From positions 1 to 34,444 of the forward strand of contig JAEOSX010000144.1 of the NCBI GenBank assembly GCA_016840135.1: a stretch of DNA of 34,444 nt, written 5' to 3'. The translations under genes and the position numbers were made by a program. Source of the stretch: Candidatus Hermodarchaeota archaeon (GTDB lineage: Archaea; Asgardarchaeota; Hermodarchaeia; Hermodarchaeales; Hermodarchaeaceae). This document shows, one piece after another, positions 21,908 through 29,793 of the stretch (position 1 is the first letter of the stretch; every line of letters starts with the position of its first letter). Below the pieces are notes generated by a model. That model was not told the origin of the DNA. It did not search any database and saw nothing but the letters and a program-made list of their open reading frames with translations.

Positions 21908-21925
21908 ACACTGAAAATTTCTCAG

Positions 21926-23335
21926 TTATATGAAAATCGGCCACTTGGAGATTCGTTCAGGCATTGAAAGTTGTTGAAATGGTTTACCCTCACAGGCTGA
22001 CTTGATCGATTTCACCAATGAGGACATCTTCATAGCCTCAGTTTTAGACTGTTTTAGGGTTGATTTTTCCCTAATTGTTACTGCCAAGGTCTTTGCCTTC
22101 ACCTCTTTGTCGCCTATCACTGCAACAAAAGGTACCCATTGCTTTCCAGCGTTACGGATTTTCCAACCGACCGTCTTACCCCTATCATCGAGTACTGCAC
22201 GTACTTGTTTGGCTCGTAATTGTGATACAATTTTTTCGGCATGTTTCTGGTGTTTTTCTGTTACTGGAATCACGACAACTTGTACTGGAGCGAGCCAAGT
22301 TGGAAGTGAGGGCAGTTGCCCTTCTTGCTGACGCTTAACAGCGCTCTCCAAGAGACCATAAATAAGACGTTCAATACTGCCGATACTCGTGTGCACTATT
22401 ATGCAACCGACTTCTTCCCCCTCGTCGTTGGTGTAGGTAATTCCGTATCGTTCAGCGTCAGTGACATCGAGTTGAACTGTACTAAGCTGACCAGTTCCCT
22501 CAGTGGCATCTACAAACTGGAACTCGTTTTTAACATTCCAATAATGAGTCATCTCGGGGAGGAATTCGATTAATATTGGGCGCTCAAGATTCTTAGCCAG
22601 TTGGATAAGCAAATCCTTCGTTTGCTCGTAATACTCTTCTACAATACGAAACACGAGTACGTAGTCGATGCCTAAGGCCCGAACTAGCTTATCATAGTGC
22701 TTCGTTATCATAGCAACCTCTTCCTTTCCCTGTTCGTAATCCCGACAGAAACAGTGTATATCTGGCATTGTAAATGCTCTAAGTCTGCGAAGTCCAACAC
22801 ACTCTCCACGTTTCTCTAGGCGGAAAGATGGAGACAATTCAAACACACGAATAGGAAGCTGCCGTTGGGACATCTGTACATTCTTCATGATTGAGAATAA
22901 GCCGAAATCACCTGCGAATCTGAGGAGGAGTTCTTTGGTTTCGCTCACCTTGATTCTGTAATCTTTCTCAAGAAATTTCGCAGCTTGTTCTGCAATATCC
23001 TTTTGGCTTAGACGATACATCAGCGGCGTTTCAATCCGCATTGCACCTATCAGATCTACCGCTATTTTATGACAATACTCCTCTAACAGTTCCTTGACTA
23101 ATGCACCTTTCGGGTAGAAGCGAAAGTGCCCAACATCCGACGCTGGCTCGTAGTCAAGCAGCTCTAATTGGCGCATCACCTTTATGTGAGGGGGCTGACC
23201 ACGCGCGCCTCGACCTAGCTCCTCAACTTCAACGAACGTACGTAAATCGCCTACTAAAGGCTCACAACTGTCTATATCATCTAAATCAAGGGAGTGCTCG
23301 ATGCCCTGTGGGTCAATAATCAGAAATTTTGACAT
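21926..23335 (-). CDS. thrS: Threonyl-tRNA synthetase, catalytic chain without editing domain
   Basis: A 469-residue class II synthetase that charges tRNA-Thr. The catalytic core matches archaeal ThrRS: HIKVMRQLELLDYEPASDVG, motif 2 FRLEKRGECVGLRRLRAFTM followed by PDIHCFCRD, motif 3 around GSIERLIYGLLE, and an anticodon-binding domain (VVVIPVTEKHQKHAEKIVSQ). The usual archaeal N-terminal editing domain of about 140 residues is absent; only about 45 residues precede the core. This fits a split ThrRS whose editing chain is encoded elsewhere, as in some Crenarchaeota. The stretch that in other ThrRS carries a zinc Cys (FAACFG or MNCPG) reads FAGDFG, so zinc binding may be altered; I am unsure of this. 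The ATG at 23335 is chosen over a TTG at 23347. Confidence 0.9.
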   Translation of the reverse strand: MSKFLIIDPQGIEHSLDLDDIDSCEPLVGDLRTFVEVEELGRGARGQPPHIKVMRQLELLDYEPASDVGHFRFYPKGALVKELLEEYCHKIAVDLIGAMRIETPLMYRLSQKDIAEQAAKFLEKDYRIKVSETKELLLRFAGDFGLFSIMKNVQMSQRQLPIRVFELSPSFRLEKRGECVGLRRLRAFTMPDIHCFCRDYEQGKEEVAMITKHYDKLVRALGIDYVLVFRIVEEYYEQTKDLLIQLAKNLERPILIEFLPEMTHYWNVKNEFQFVDATEGTGQLSTVQLDVTDAERYGITYTNDEGEEVGCIIVHTSIGSIERLIYGLLESAVKRQQEGQLPSLPTWLAPVQVVVIPVTEKHQKHAEKIVSQLRAKQVRAVLDDRGKTVGWKIRNAGKQWVPFVAVIGDKEVKAKTLAVTIREKSTLKQSKTEAMKMSSLVKSIKSACEGKPFQQLSMPERISKWPIFI

Positions 23336-23428
23336 TGTATGCGCCAACTTGTATTATGAATTCGCTTCCAATTCCATGCGCCCTAAAGGATAAAAGTTTC
23401 CATCGACACTTAGACGGAATTGTTGATA

Positions 23429-24622
23429 ATGACACGAAATCTAGAACGACGAAAAGGGAAACAAGCCTGTGAAATTCTCCAAGAATTAGACCTTGATGCG
23501 TGGCTAATCTGGGTTCGTGAGACTGCTCAGATGGCGGATCCTGTTCTAAAGGTAATTCTGGGTAGCGACCTTGTGTGGCAGTCAGCGCTCATCTTCACAA
23601 AACAAGGTGAAAAACTTGCTATCGTAGGTAATTTTGACGCCGACGGTATTGAAGAGCTTAATCTCTTCGACCGGATAATCCCCTACACACAAAGCATTCG
23701 AAAAACACTTCTCGGTGAGCTTGAACGCATAAACCCACGCCATATCGCCCTTAATTATAGCCAAAATGATGTCGCATCAGATGGTCTCACTGTAGGTATG
23801 CGGACACTCCTCAAGGAGTACCTTAAGGATACTCCTTATTTCGAGAGATTCGTTAGTGCTGAGTCCCTAATCAGCCGACTTCGGGGGCGGAAAATACCTG
23901 CTGAGACCTCTCGCGTTCAGAAAGCTGTTAAGATTACTGAACAAATCTTCTCCGATGCTGTAGATTTTCTGCGAGTCGGGCTGACCGAACACCAAATACA
24001 CGGATTCTTCCACCAGAGAATGAAGGAATACGGTGTCACATCTGCATGGGAAGCAGAGAGAAATCCAGCAGTCGATGCAGGTCCAAATAAGCAGTTCGGA
24101 CATGCTGGACCCACTGATAATAGAACTAAAACAGGTCACCTTCTGCACTTCGATTTTGGTGTTCGCTATCAAGGGTTTTGTTCCGATATTCAACGGATGT
24201 TCTTTTTTGGTGAAAAAAAGGAAATTCCTGAGGAGGTTCAGGCCGCCTTTGAAACTGTCCGTGATGCTATCACAGCTGCCGCCCGATTCGTCAAAGCCGG
24301 CAGAATAGGTCACGAAGTTGACAATGTTGCCCGCAGCTTCATCCAAGAGCGTGGATTCGAGGAATACCAACACGCATTAGGACACCAAGTCGGAAGGAAC
24401 GTTCATGATGGCGGCACACTCCTAGCACCCCTATGGGATCGCTACAGAGAAAGCCCCAGAGGAGAGGTTGAAGCGGGTAATGTCTTTACTCTCGAACTGT
24501 ACGTTACAACAAAGAACTATGGACAAGTCAGCCTTGAAGAAAACATCGTAATAACGAAGACAGGTTGCCGATTCCTTTCAAACCCTCAACAAGAACTCAT
24601 TTGCATTACACCAAAGAGATAG
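23429..24622 (+). CDS. M24-family metallopeptidase, Xaa-Pro type
   Basis: A 397-residue protein: an N-terminal creatinase/prolidase-like domain (about 1-165) and an M24 pita-bread peptidase domain. The metal ligands look complete: Asp in LLHFDFGVRYQGFCSDIQRM (two Asp), His in ALGHQVGRNVHDGG, Glu in FTLELYV and Glu in VSLEENIV. So it should be an active dimetal aminopeptidase or dipeptidase for Xaa-Pro peptides. The ATG at 23429 is preferred over two TTG codons just before it. It is divergent from ThrRS with a 93-base gap and lies before a tRNA-Arg on the opposite strand. The neighbour after the tRNA is a degenerate relative. The exact substrate cannot be read from sequence. Confidence 0.9.
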   Translation: MTRNLERRKGKQACEILQELDLDAWLIWVRETAQMADPVLKVILGSDLVWQSALIFTKQGEKLAIVGNFDADGIEELNLFDRIIPYTQSIRKTLLGELERINPRHIALNYSQNDVASDGLTVGMRTLLKEYLKDTPYFERFVSAESLISRLRGRKIPAETSRVQKAVKITEQIFSDAVDFLRVGLTEHQIHGFFHQRMKEYGVTSAWEAERNPAVDAGPNKQFGHAGPTDNRTKTGHLLHFDFGVRYQGFCSDIQRMFFFGEKKEIPEEVQAAFETVRDAITAAARFVKAGRIGHEVDNVARSFIQERGFEEYQHALGHQVGRNVHDGGTLLAPLWDRYRESPRGEVEAGNVFTLELYVTTKNYGQVSLEENIVITKTGCRFLSNPQQELICITPKR

Positions 24623-24653
24623 CAGTAAATCTGCTAGGGGTTCAGGAAAAGGA

Positions 24654-24729
24654 TGGCGGGCCCACTGGGGATTGAACCCAGGATCTCCAGGTTCGGAGCC
24701 TGGCGCCGTATCCACTTGGCCATGGGCCC
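24654..24729 (-). tRNA. tRNA-Arg (anticodon CCG), CCA encoded
   Basis: Read on the minus strand the gene folds as a standard tRNA. The acceptor stem is GGGCCCA / TGGGCCC, the anticodon stem CCAGG / CCTGG with loop CTCCGAA (anticodon CCG, codon CGG), and the T stem CTGGG / CCCAG around TTCAATC. The discriminator is G73 and CCA is encoded at 24654-24656. No intron is present. The D stem has one mismatch at its last pair. It lies just after the M24 gene, on the opposite strand. Confidence 0.95.
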
Positions 24730-24763
24730 AAAGGCATGTGAGCGAAAATTTTACTAGTCACTA

Positions 24764-24776
24764 ATTTAAGGTCTTT
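24764..24776 (-). promoter_or_regulatory. BRE/TATA-like promoter of tRNA-Arg(CCG)
   Basis: Minus-strand AAAGACCTTAAAT ends 35 bases before the mature 5' end. It is nearly the same as the element before tRNA-Arg(GCG), AAAGTCTTTAAAT, at 26711-26723 with the same spacing, so both are likely the core promoters. Confidence 0.55.
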
Positions 24777-24853
24777 GGGTGCATTTGAGCATGAGGTAGT
24801 ATTGTAGAAGGAATTTTAATGTCTATAGGAATTGGTGATGTAGAGGTCTTGTG

Positions 24854-25960
24854 ATGCGGTTGAGCCGAATTAGGCGAATCATGACACGTGAAGAAGTTGA
24901 AGGTGTTCTCCTCTTTAATCCCTTTAATATCAAGTATTTAACAGGGAACAAGCCTACAGAAGGACTTGGCGCCTCTGTATTGGTTCTAACACAGGATGAG
25001 GCTCCTTGGCTTATCGTTCCGCAGCTCGAATTGGAACTAGCCAAATCGTCTAGGATTCAAAATATCCGAACTTACTATTCGAATCCTCAATCATCTAAGG
25101 ATGAGCTGCCTAAATTTGAGGATTGCATCCGGGAAGCCGTTGAAAGTCTCAACCTTTCTTCACAAGTTATGGGTGTCGAACTGGACTTCATTACAGCTCG
25201 GAGGTTTGAGGAGCTAAAGCATCTTTTTCCTGACGCAGGTTTCAAGGATATCTCTCCAATGCTCAACGAGCTACGTATGGTTAAGGATGAAGCAGAGATT
25301 GAGCGTTTGATGACAGCCCTCAAAATTGCCGAGTGTGGTGTTCGTACAGCTATTGAAGTTATTCAACCAGGAATCACGGAGATCGAAGTTGTTGCTGAAG
25401 TTGAACATACCTTACGAAAGGCTGGAGCCACGGGAACCGGGTATCCTACGGTCATTGCTTCAGGTCCGAATGCTAGATGTCCCTATGCTAGGGCAAGCAA
25501 TCGTGAAATCCGAGGTAGTGAGTTCGTAGTTATCGCAATATCTGCTATTTACCAAGAATACTGTTCTGATGTGGCGCGTACGGTAATCACTGGGCAACCA
25601 AACAAAAGTCAACGACAACTCTTTGAATGCGCCCGCAGCAGCATAGAAGTAGCTATTGAACAACTGACACCAGGGATTAATTGTCGCGACGTTGCACTCT
25701 CAGTGTTCGGCAATGTCGAAGAGCAAGGATATTCTGAAGACCTCTTCGGAGCCATGGGTCACAGCATTGGACTTCAGCCAAGGGAACAGCCTATATTTAC
25801 ATTCGATAATGACACATTAATTATCCCAGGTCAAGTTTTTTGCATTGAAACAGGTCTTCATCGCCCTAAACTGGGCGGCGTTTATCTATGCGAAACAGTA
25901 GTACACCAAAGAGGCGATAGCTTCACAGTGCTCAACGAAATTCCATTAACCACGGTATAA
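24854..25960 (+). CDS. M24 peptidase-fold protein with degraded metal site
   Basis: A 368-residue protein with a creatinase-like N-terminal domain (FNIKYLTGNKP, LIVPQLELE, ELRMVKDEAEIERL) and an M24 domain (GITEIEVVAEVEHTLRKAGA, GATGTGYPTVIASGPN). Metal ligands are incomplete. The first Asp of the usual VLID-x-G reads VVIAIS, while the second Asp (YCSDVARTV) remains. The HE pair after GHSIGL reads RE. The last Glu of G-V-R-x-E reads GVYLCET, shifted or replaced. It may be inactive as a peptidase, bind one metal, or do another reaction. Such loss is known in PA2G4/Ebp1-like proteins. The ATG at 24854 has GAGGT six bases before; a GTG lies directly upstream. It may be a diverged duplicate of the M24 gene across the tRNA. 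Confidence 0.85.
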   Translation: MRLSRIRRIMTREEVEGVLLFNPFNIKYLTGNKPTEGLGASVLVLTQDEAPWLIVPQLELELAKSSRIQNIRTYYSNPQSSKDELPKFEDCIREAVESLNLSSQVMGVELDFITARRFEELKHLFPDAGFKDISPMLNELRMVKDEAEIERLMTALKIAECGVRTAIEVIQPGITEIEVVAEVEHTLRKAGATGTGYPTVIASGPNARCPYARASNREIRGSEFVVIAISAIYQEYCSDVARTVITGQPNKSQRQLFECARSSIEVAIEQLTPGINCRDVALSVFGNVEEQGYSEDLFGAMGHSIGLQPREQPIFTFDNDTLIIPGQVFCIETGLHRPKLGGVYLCETVVHQRGDSFTVLNEIPLTTV

Positions 25961-26044
25961 GCATTAGAAACCGTATCTAGACAGACGAGCCCACCTCTTC
26001 TAGTGGTTGTGAAAACATTTTTACTCCTACCTGAGTATAATTGT

Positions 26045-26078
26045 CTAAACCTTGGTCTCTCTTTTCAGGAAGGTTTAG
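26045..26078 (+). repeat. Perfect 9-base inverted repeat enclosing the ribosome site
   Basis: CTAAACCTT (26045-26053) and AAGGTTTAG (26070-26078) are exact complements with 16 bases between. The ATG follows six bases later and the likely ribosome site GGAAGG overlaps the second arm. In RNA the hairpin would hide the site; in DNA it could be an operator. Confidence 0.6.
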
Positions 26079-26084
26079 CTATAG

Positions 26085-26591
26085 ATGTCATTTGAGAAAC
26101 AGGTTCGCGCACATAAACAGGTCTTGGAGACCCTCCTAACAGAGTGCAAGTCCACCTTGGAGCAGCCCCCTAATGTTGTTGCACAGAACAAGATTGTTGT
26201 TCTTTCAGCTATAATCGAAAAAGCCACAAGGATGTGCGACGAAGCTCTTCGAGCTGCTCAGCTACCCACACCGCAAGTTGAAGCGATACTAGAACAGCAG
26301 GCAGTTCGTTCAGCTCAATACGGAACAAACCCTGTTCTAGACGAAGTGGACGCAATGCGTAGCGAAATCGAACGACTAGCTAGAGCGGTAGACGTGTTAC
26401 AAGCGATGCGCAAGAGAAGGGAATTATCTCACAGACTAGTCGGATTTGACCCACGGCTTATGGGACCCTGGGCGCGTTGGATTCGCACTCTCGAACAGTA
26501 CAAAATTAACCAAAACCTTTCCGAAAAACATCGGGAAGGATTACTCTCCGAGATTGATAATTGGCGCAGTATCTTGGCACAAGAAGCATAA
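26085..26591 (+). CDS. Helical protein of unknown function
   Basis: A 168-residue protein with no recognised family. Helices fill it: about 3-25, 33-58 (QNKIVVLSAIIEKATRMCDE), 64-80, and a longer one at 88-115 (DEVDAMRSEIERLARAVDVL). A C-terminal region with aromatic and Pro residues follows (VGFDPRLMGPWARWIRTLEQ), which suggests a small folded domain. It has no signal, membrane or metal motif. It stands alone between the M24-like gene and tRNA-Arg(GCG), behind a strong inverted repeat and before a terminator-like hairpin, so it is probably a single-gene transcript. The ATG follows GGAAGG within the hairpin. Confidence 0.68.
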   Translation: MSFEKQVRAHKQVLETLLTECKSTLEQPPNVVAQNKIVVLSAIIEKATRMCDEALRAAQLPTPQVEAILEQQAVRSAQYGTNPVLDEVDAMRSEIERLARAVDVLQAMRKRRELSHRLVGFDPRLMGPWARWIRTLEQYKINQNLSEKHREGLLSEIDNWRSILAQEA

Positions 26592-26671
26592 CTGCAAGAC
26601 AATAGCTGGAGCACACCTGCATTGGCTTGCATAACGTCAGATGTTCTGCCACATCAGCTAACAGGGGAACA

Positions 26672-26697
26672 GAAATCCTAGGAATTTCTTAATTTTT
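26672..26697 (+). terminator. Hairpin and T tract after the helical protein gene
   Basis: GAAATCC / GGAATTTC arms with one bulged A (26672-26688) are followed by TTAATTTTT. This sits before the promoter of tRNA-Arg(GCG) and is a reasonable end for the upstream transcript. Confidence 0.45.
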
Positions 26698-26710
26698 CAC
26701 GACAAGAAGG

Positions 26711-26723
26711 AAAGTCTTTAAAT
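26711..26723 (+). promoter_or_regulatory. BRE/TATA-like promoter of tRNA-Arg(GCG)
   Basis: AAAGTCTTTAAAT ends 37 bases before the tRNA. It matches the element before the other tRNA-Arg in 11 of 13 positions. Confidence 0.6.
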
Positions 26724-26759
26724 GCGTTCCACTCAACCTCCTCGCACACCAACAATTAT

Positions 26760-26835
26760 GGGCCCGTGGCCTAGTGGTTAAGGCGCTAGTTTGCGGAATT
26801 AGAGATCCCGCGTTCAAGTCGCGGCGGGCCCGCCA
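26760..26835 (+). tRNA. tRNA-Arg (anticodon GCG), CCA encoded
   Basis: The acceptor stem is GGGCCCG / CGGGCCC, the D stem GCCT / AGGC, the anticodon stem CTAGT / ATTAG (one G-T pair) with loop TTGCGGA (anticodon GCG, codon CGC), and the T stem CCGCG / CGCGG around TTCAAGT. The discriminator is G73 and CCA is encoded at 26833-26835. No intron is present. All stems pair fully, so the call is firm. Confidence 0.96.
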
Positions 26836-26933
26836 CTACATCTATTTTTGGTCTGAATCTTGGGTAGTTTGAGTAAAAGGCTTATAGGCGGATTGACCGG
26901 TAATTTTCTTTCTCACTACGGAGGTGTTGGACT

Positions 26934-27860
26934 GTGCAAATGAATAGTCAGTGTGTGAGTTGTCTTCTGCAACGTGGTTTTGAAGAAGCACAACTAGCGA
27001 CCTCTGATCTTGATTTGCAGCTTCGCGTAATGACCAAGTTGGTGAAGATTATGAACAACGCACTAACTAGGGGGAAGGGCGTTGGAAGGATTCCAGCTTA
27101 TGTTGGAACCATCAGAGATCAGACAGTACAGAAAATGACTGGCTGCTCTGATCCCTACTTAATTCTTAAGCGAGAGTCTAACGAGGCAGCGCTTCGGTTG
27201 CTTCCGAGAATCGAAGGATTTATTGAGACTGCAGAGACTCAAGAAGAACAGTTCCAACGTGCATGTCTTGCAGCCTCGCTTGGGAATGTGATAGAGTACG
27301 GTGTGTCGGGTCACGAAATACCATGGAACAATCTCGACAAATTAGTAACTCGAGCGCAAGAGGAAATGGCTATTGATGAACACCTCCAACTCTGGCAACT
27401 TCTTCAGAATGTCAAATCGGTCCTTTTCTTAACAGATAATGCTGGTGAAATCATTTTTGACCGCCCTCTATTGAAGATATTAACCAAGCTAGGAATTGAA
27501 GTCACTGTAGCTGTGAAGGGCTCTCCCGTTCTGAATGACGCAATGTTGGAAGATGCTTCTGCAGCTCGATTAGAGGAATTTTCAAAGGTAATTACCACTG
27601 GTGGTGGTGCTGTTGGTGTTATTCCCCGTTGGTGTTCCAAGAGCTTCCTTCGCCTATTCGATGAAGTAGATCTTGTTGTAGCAAAGGGAATGGGGCATTG
27701 GGAGACTCTACCCGAGTTTTCAGTTCCTAAGCCAACTGCACACTTGCTTCGTACAAAATGTGAACCAGTTGCTCGATCTCTTGGCGTCCCTAAAGGGCGT
27801 AACATAGTGAAAATCCTGAAACCTCATAAAGGACGCTTCGGACCACTTACAGCGGAATAA
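26934..27860 (+). CDS. DUF89/ARMT1-type metal-dependent phosphatase
   Basis: A 308-residue protein of the DUF89 damage-control phosphatase family, which hydrolyses harmful phosphometabolites with a divalent metal. Seen: the N-terminal CVSCLLQRGFEEA motif typical of archaeal members, then FLTDNAGEIIFDRPLL (metal-binding Asp and Asn), VTVAVKGSPVLNDAMLEDA, and VDLVVAKGMGHWETL near the end, all standard family blocks. The C-terminus (LLRTKCEPVARSLGVPKG) also fits. The GTG at 26934 has GGAGGTG seven bases before, better than the ATG at 26940. It is convergent with ABCE1. Substrate unknown; sugar or nucleotide phosphates are usual in the family. Confidence 0.9.
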   Translation: MQMNSQCVSCLLQRGFEEAQLATSDLDLQLRVMTKLVKIMNNALTRGKGVGRIPAYVGTIRDQTVQKMTGCSDPYLILKRESNEAALRLLPRIEGFIETAETQEEQFQRACLAASLGNVIEYGVSGHEIPWNNLDKLVTRAQEEMAIDEHLQLWQLLQNVKSVLFLTDNAGEIIFDRPLLKILTKLGIEVTVAVKGSPVLNDAMLEDASAARLEEFSKVITTGGGAVGVIPRWCSKSFLRLFDEVDLVVAKGMGHWETLPEFSVPKPTAHLLRTKCEPVARSLGVPKGRNIVKILKPHKGRFGPLTAE

Positions 27861-27922
27861 GTGACATTCGATTATTCGAGGGGAATAGCCGCCCGTTTTA
27901 GCAATTATTAGCGCTTTTCGAT

Positions 27923-29740
27923 TCACGCGACGTAGTAGAATTCTCCACGTTGCTTCTGTTCTCTATCCAATCTGCTATCTTGTTTGTTCACTCTTGGTCT
28001 CCCAGTAGCATGGTCGCGGCGAAAGGTTACATTCATTTCTTTTAGAAAGGAATTCATACCAGTTCTTATGTCGACTGGTGAATGGCTTGTTCCCTCAATC
28101 CCAGGCTGTCCGCTGAAGACAGCTATAGTATCTGCGAAAGCAGAAATTGAAACCATATCATGTTCTACTATTAGCGCTGCTTTGCCCTGATCATGAACGA
28201 GATGGCGTATGACTTTAGCTGTAGCGAGGCGCTGTTCTATATCTAGAAACGCAGAGGGCTCGTCGACGAGATAGAGATCAGCTTTTCTAGCAAGGCAAGC
28301 GGCGATTGCTACACGTTGGAGTTCACCGCCGCTTAATTCGGTGAGCTGACGATCTTCCATCTCTGTAAGTTCAAGAGGACGGAGTACGTCCGATTTGAAG
28401 ACACTTGTGAGTACGACAGCGCCGCCTGCTGCTTGGAGCGCTTCAGTCACTGTAATGTCTTCTTCCGCCTTGATGTATTGAGGTTTATAACTGACCTTGA
28501 TCTCGGTCTCGGGTAATACACCTTCATCAGGCTCAAGTTCTTTTGCAAGTAAGCGAACGAAGGTTGTCTTTCCAATGCCATTTGCGCCTAGGATTCCAAC
28601 CACTTCACCTCGGTGTATTTGACCTGGTTCAACGGTAAGTTTGAAGTCCTCAAAGCGTTTGGTCATCCCTTCATATTCAAGAAGTAGTTCCACTGAATCC
28701 CAATATTCTGCTGTGGGCGGCCTTGTAGAGAAGCGGATTTCCTCTTCGCGGAATCGTACATTGCTGTCTGGTAAATATCCGTTTAAGTATATGTTGATGC
28801 CTTCTCGCACGCCATGCGGGTGTGATACGATACCGTAAACTCCAGCCTTACCATAGAAAATACAAACATAATCTGAGATGTAGTCAGCTACCGCTAGGTC
28901 GTGGACTACGCTAATCACGGTTTTGCCTTCAGTTGCCAAGGAGCGTATAGCTCTTGCAGTCCTGACGCGCTGATAAACATCAAGGTATGATGTTGGTTCA
29001 TCGATTAGGTACACATCAGCTTCGCGAGCCATAACAGCAGCAATAGCTACTCGTTGAAGCTCACCTCCACTGAGGACCTTGATATCTCGCTGCAGAACGC
29101 CTTGTAGTTCCAGCTGCTCCACAATCTCTGGGAGCATTCCTCTTTCATCTGTAGCGGCGAGCAGTTTTTCCACTGAGCCATCGTAGGTTTCTGGGATGGC
29201 AGAGATACTCTGGGGCTTGTAGGCAATCTTCAGTTCACCCCGAGCTGCCCTTTCGAAATAAGGCTGAAGACCAGATCCACGGTAATAGCGAATGATTTCT
29301 GCCCACTCTGGTGGCTGCTCAAACTCGCCTAAATTCGGCTTTAACTGTAAGGCAAGTATTTTGAGCGCAGTAGACTTACCAGTGCCATTAGCGCCAACAA
29401 GCCCTGTTACAGCACCAGGCGCAGGAATTGGTAACCTGAATAGTTGAAAACTATTAGGCCCGTAGCGATGCGAGGTATCCTTCTCTAGTTCATCAGCGAT
29501 ATTAACGATGCTAATCGCCTTAAAGGGACATTTGCGCGTACATATACCACATCCCGTGCAGAGCAGCTCTACTATACGTGGTTGGCTGTCTTCTTTCTCG
29601 AAGACCACTGCTTCTTCACCCATTCGGACTGGTGGGCAGAAGCGGCGGCATTCCTTTGAGCATTTGGGGGGATTACAGGATTTCGGGTCCAGTACAGCAA
29701 CACGCAAGGCAGTATCACTCCAACTTTTCGACTGTTGCAC
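27923..29740 (-). CDS. abce1: ABCE1/Rli1 ribosome-recycling ATPase
   Basis: A 605-residue twin-ATPase that splits ribosomes after termination. The N-terminal iron-sulfur domain has both cluster motifs: CNPPKCSKECRRFCPP and CTGCGICTRKCPFKAI. Two ABC domains follow. The first has Walker A GANGTGKST, signature LSGGELQR and Walker B VYLIDEPTSYLD. The second has GANGIGKTT, LSGGELQRVAIAACLARKAD and LYLVDEPSAFLD. This is full length for the family and all key residues are in place. The start is a GTG at 29740 with no strong ribosome site before it; other starts within the first few codons are absent. It converges on the DUF89 gene and follows the acyl-CoA synthetase alpha gene by 53 bases. Confidence 0.97.
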   Translation of the reverse strand: MQQSKSWSDTALRVAVLDPKSCNPPKCSKECRRFCPPVRMGEEAVVFEKEDSQPRIVELLCTGCGICTRKCPFKAISIVNIADELEKDTSHRYGPNSFQLFRLPIPAPGAVTGLVGANGTGKSTALKILALQLKPNLGEFEQPPEWAEIIRYYRGSGLQPYFERAARGELKIAYKPQSISAIPETYDGSVEKLLAATDERGMLPEIVEQLELQGVLQRDIKVLSGGELQRVAIAAVMAREADVYLIDEPTSYLDVYQRVRTARAIRSLATEGKTVISVVHDLAVADYISDYVCIFYGKAGVYGIVSHPHGVREGINIYLNGYLPDSNVRFREEEIRFSTRPPTAEYWDSVELLLEYEGMTKRFEDFKLTVEPGQIHRGEVVGILGANGIGKTTFVRLLAKELEPDEGVLPETEIKVSYKPQYIKAEEDITVTEALQAAGGAVVLTSVFKSDVLRPLELTEMEDRQLTELSGGELQRVAIAACLARKADLYLVDEPSAFLDIEQRLATAKVIRHLVHDQGKAALIVEHDMVSISAFADTIAVFSGQPGIEGTSHSPVDIRTGMNSFLKEMNVTFRRDHATGRPRVNKQDSRLDREQKQRGEFYYVA

Positions 29741-29793
29741 ACTTCTTTAGTCTTGTGGGCTTAATTGCCACTCGATTGACTGTGGTCAAATTT

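Noticed and set aside
23867-24373. 168-residue frame antisense to the M24 gene
   Set aside because: Fully covers conserved metal-binding segments of M24 on the other strand; no independent signal.
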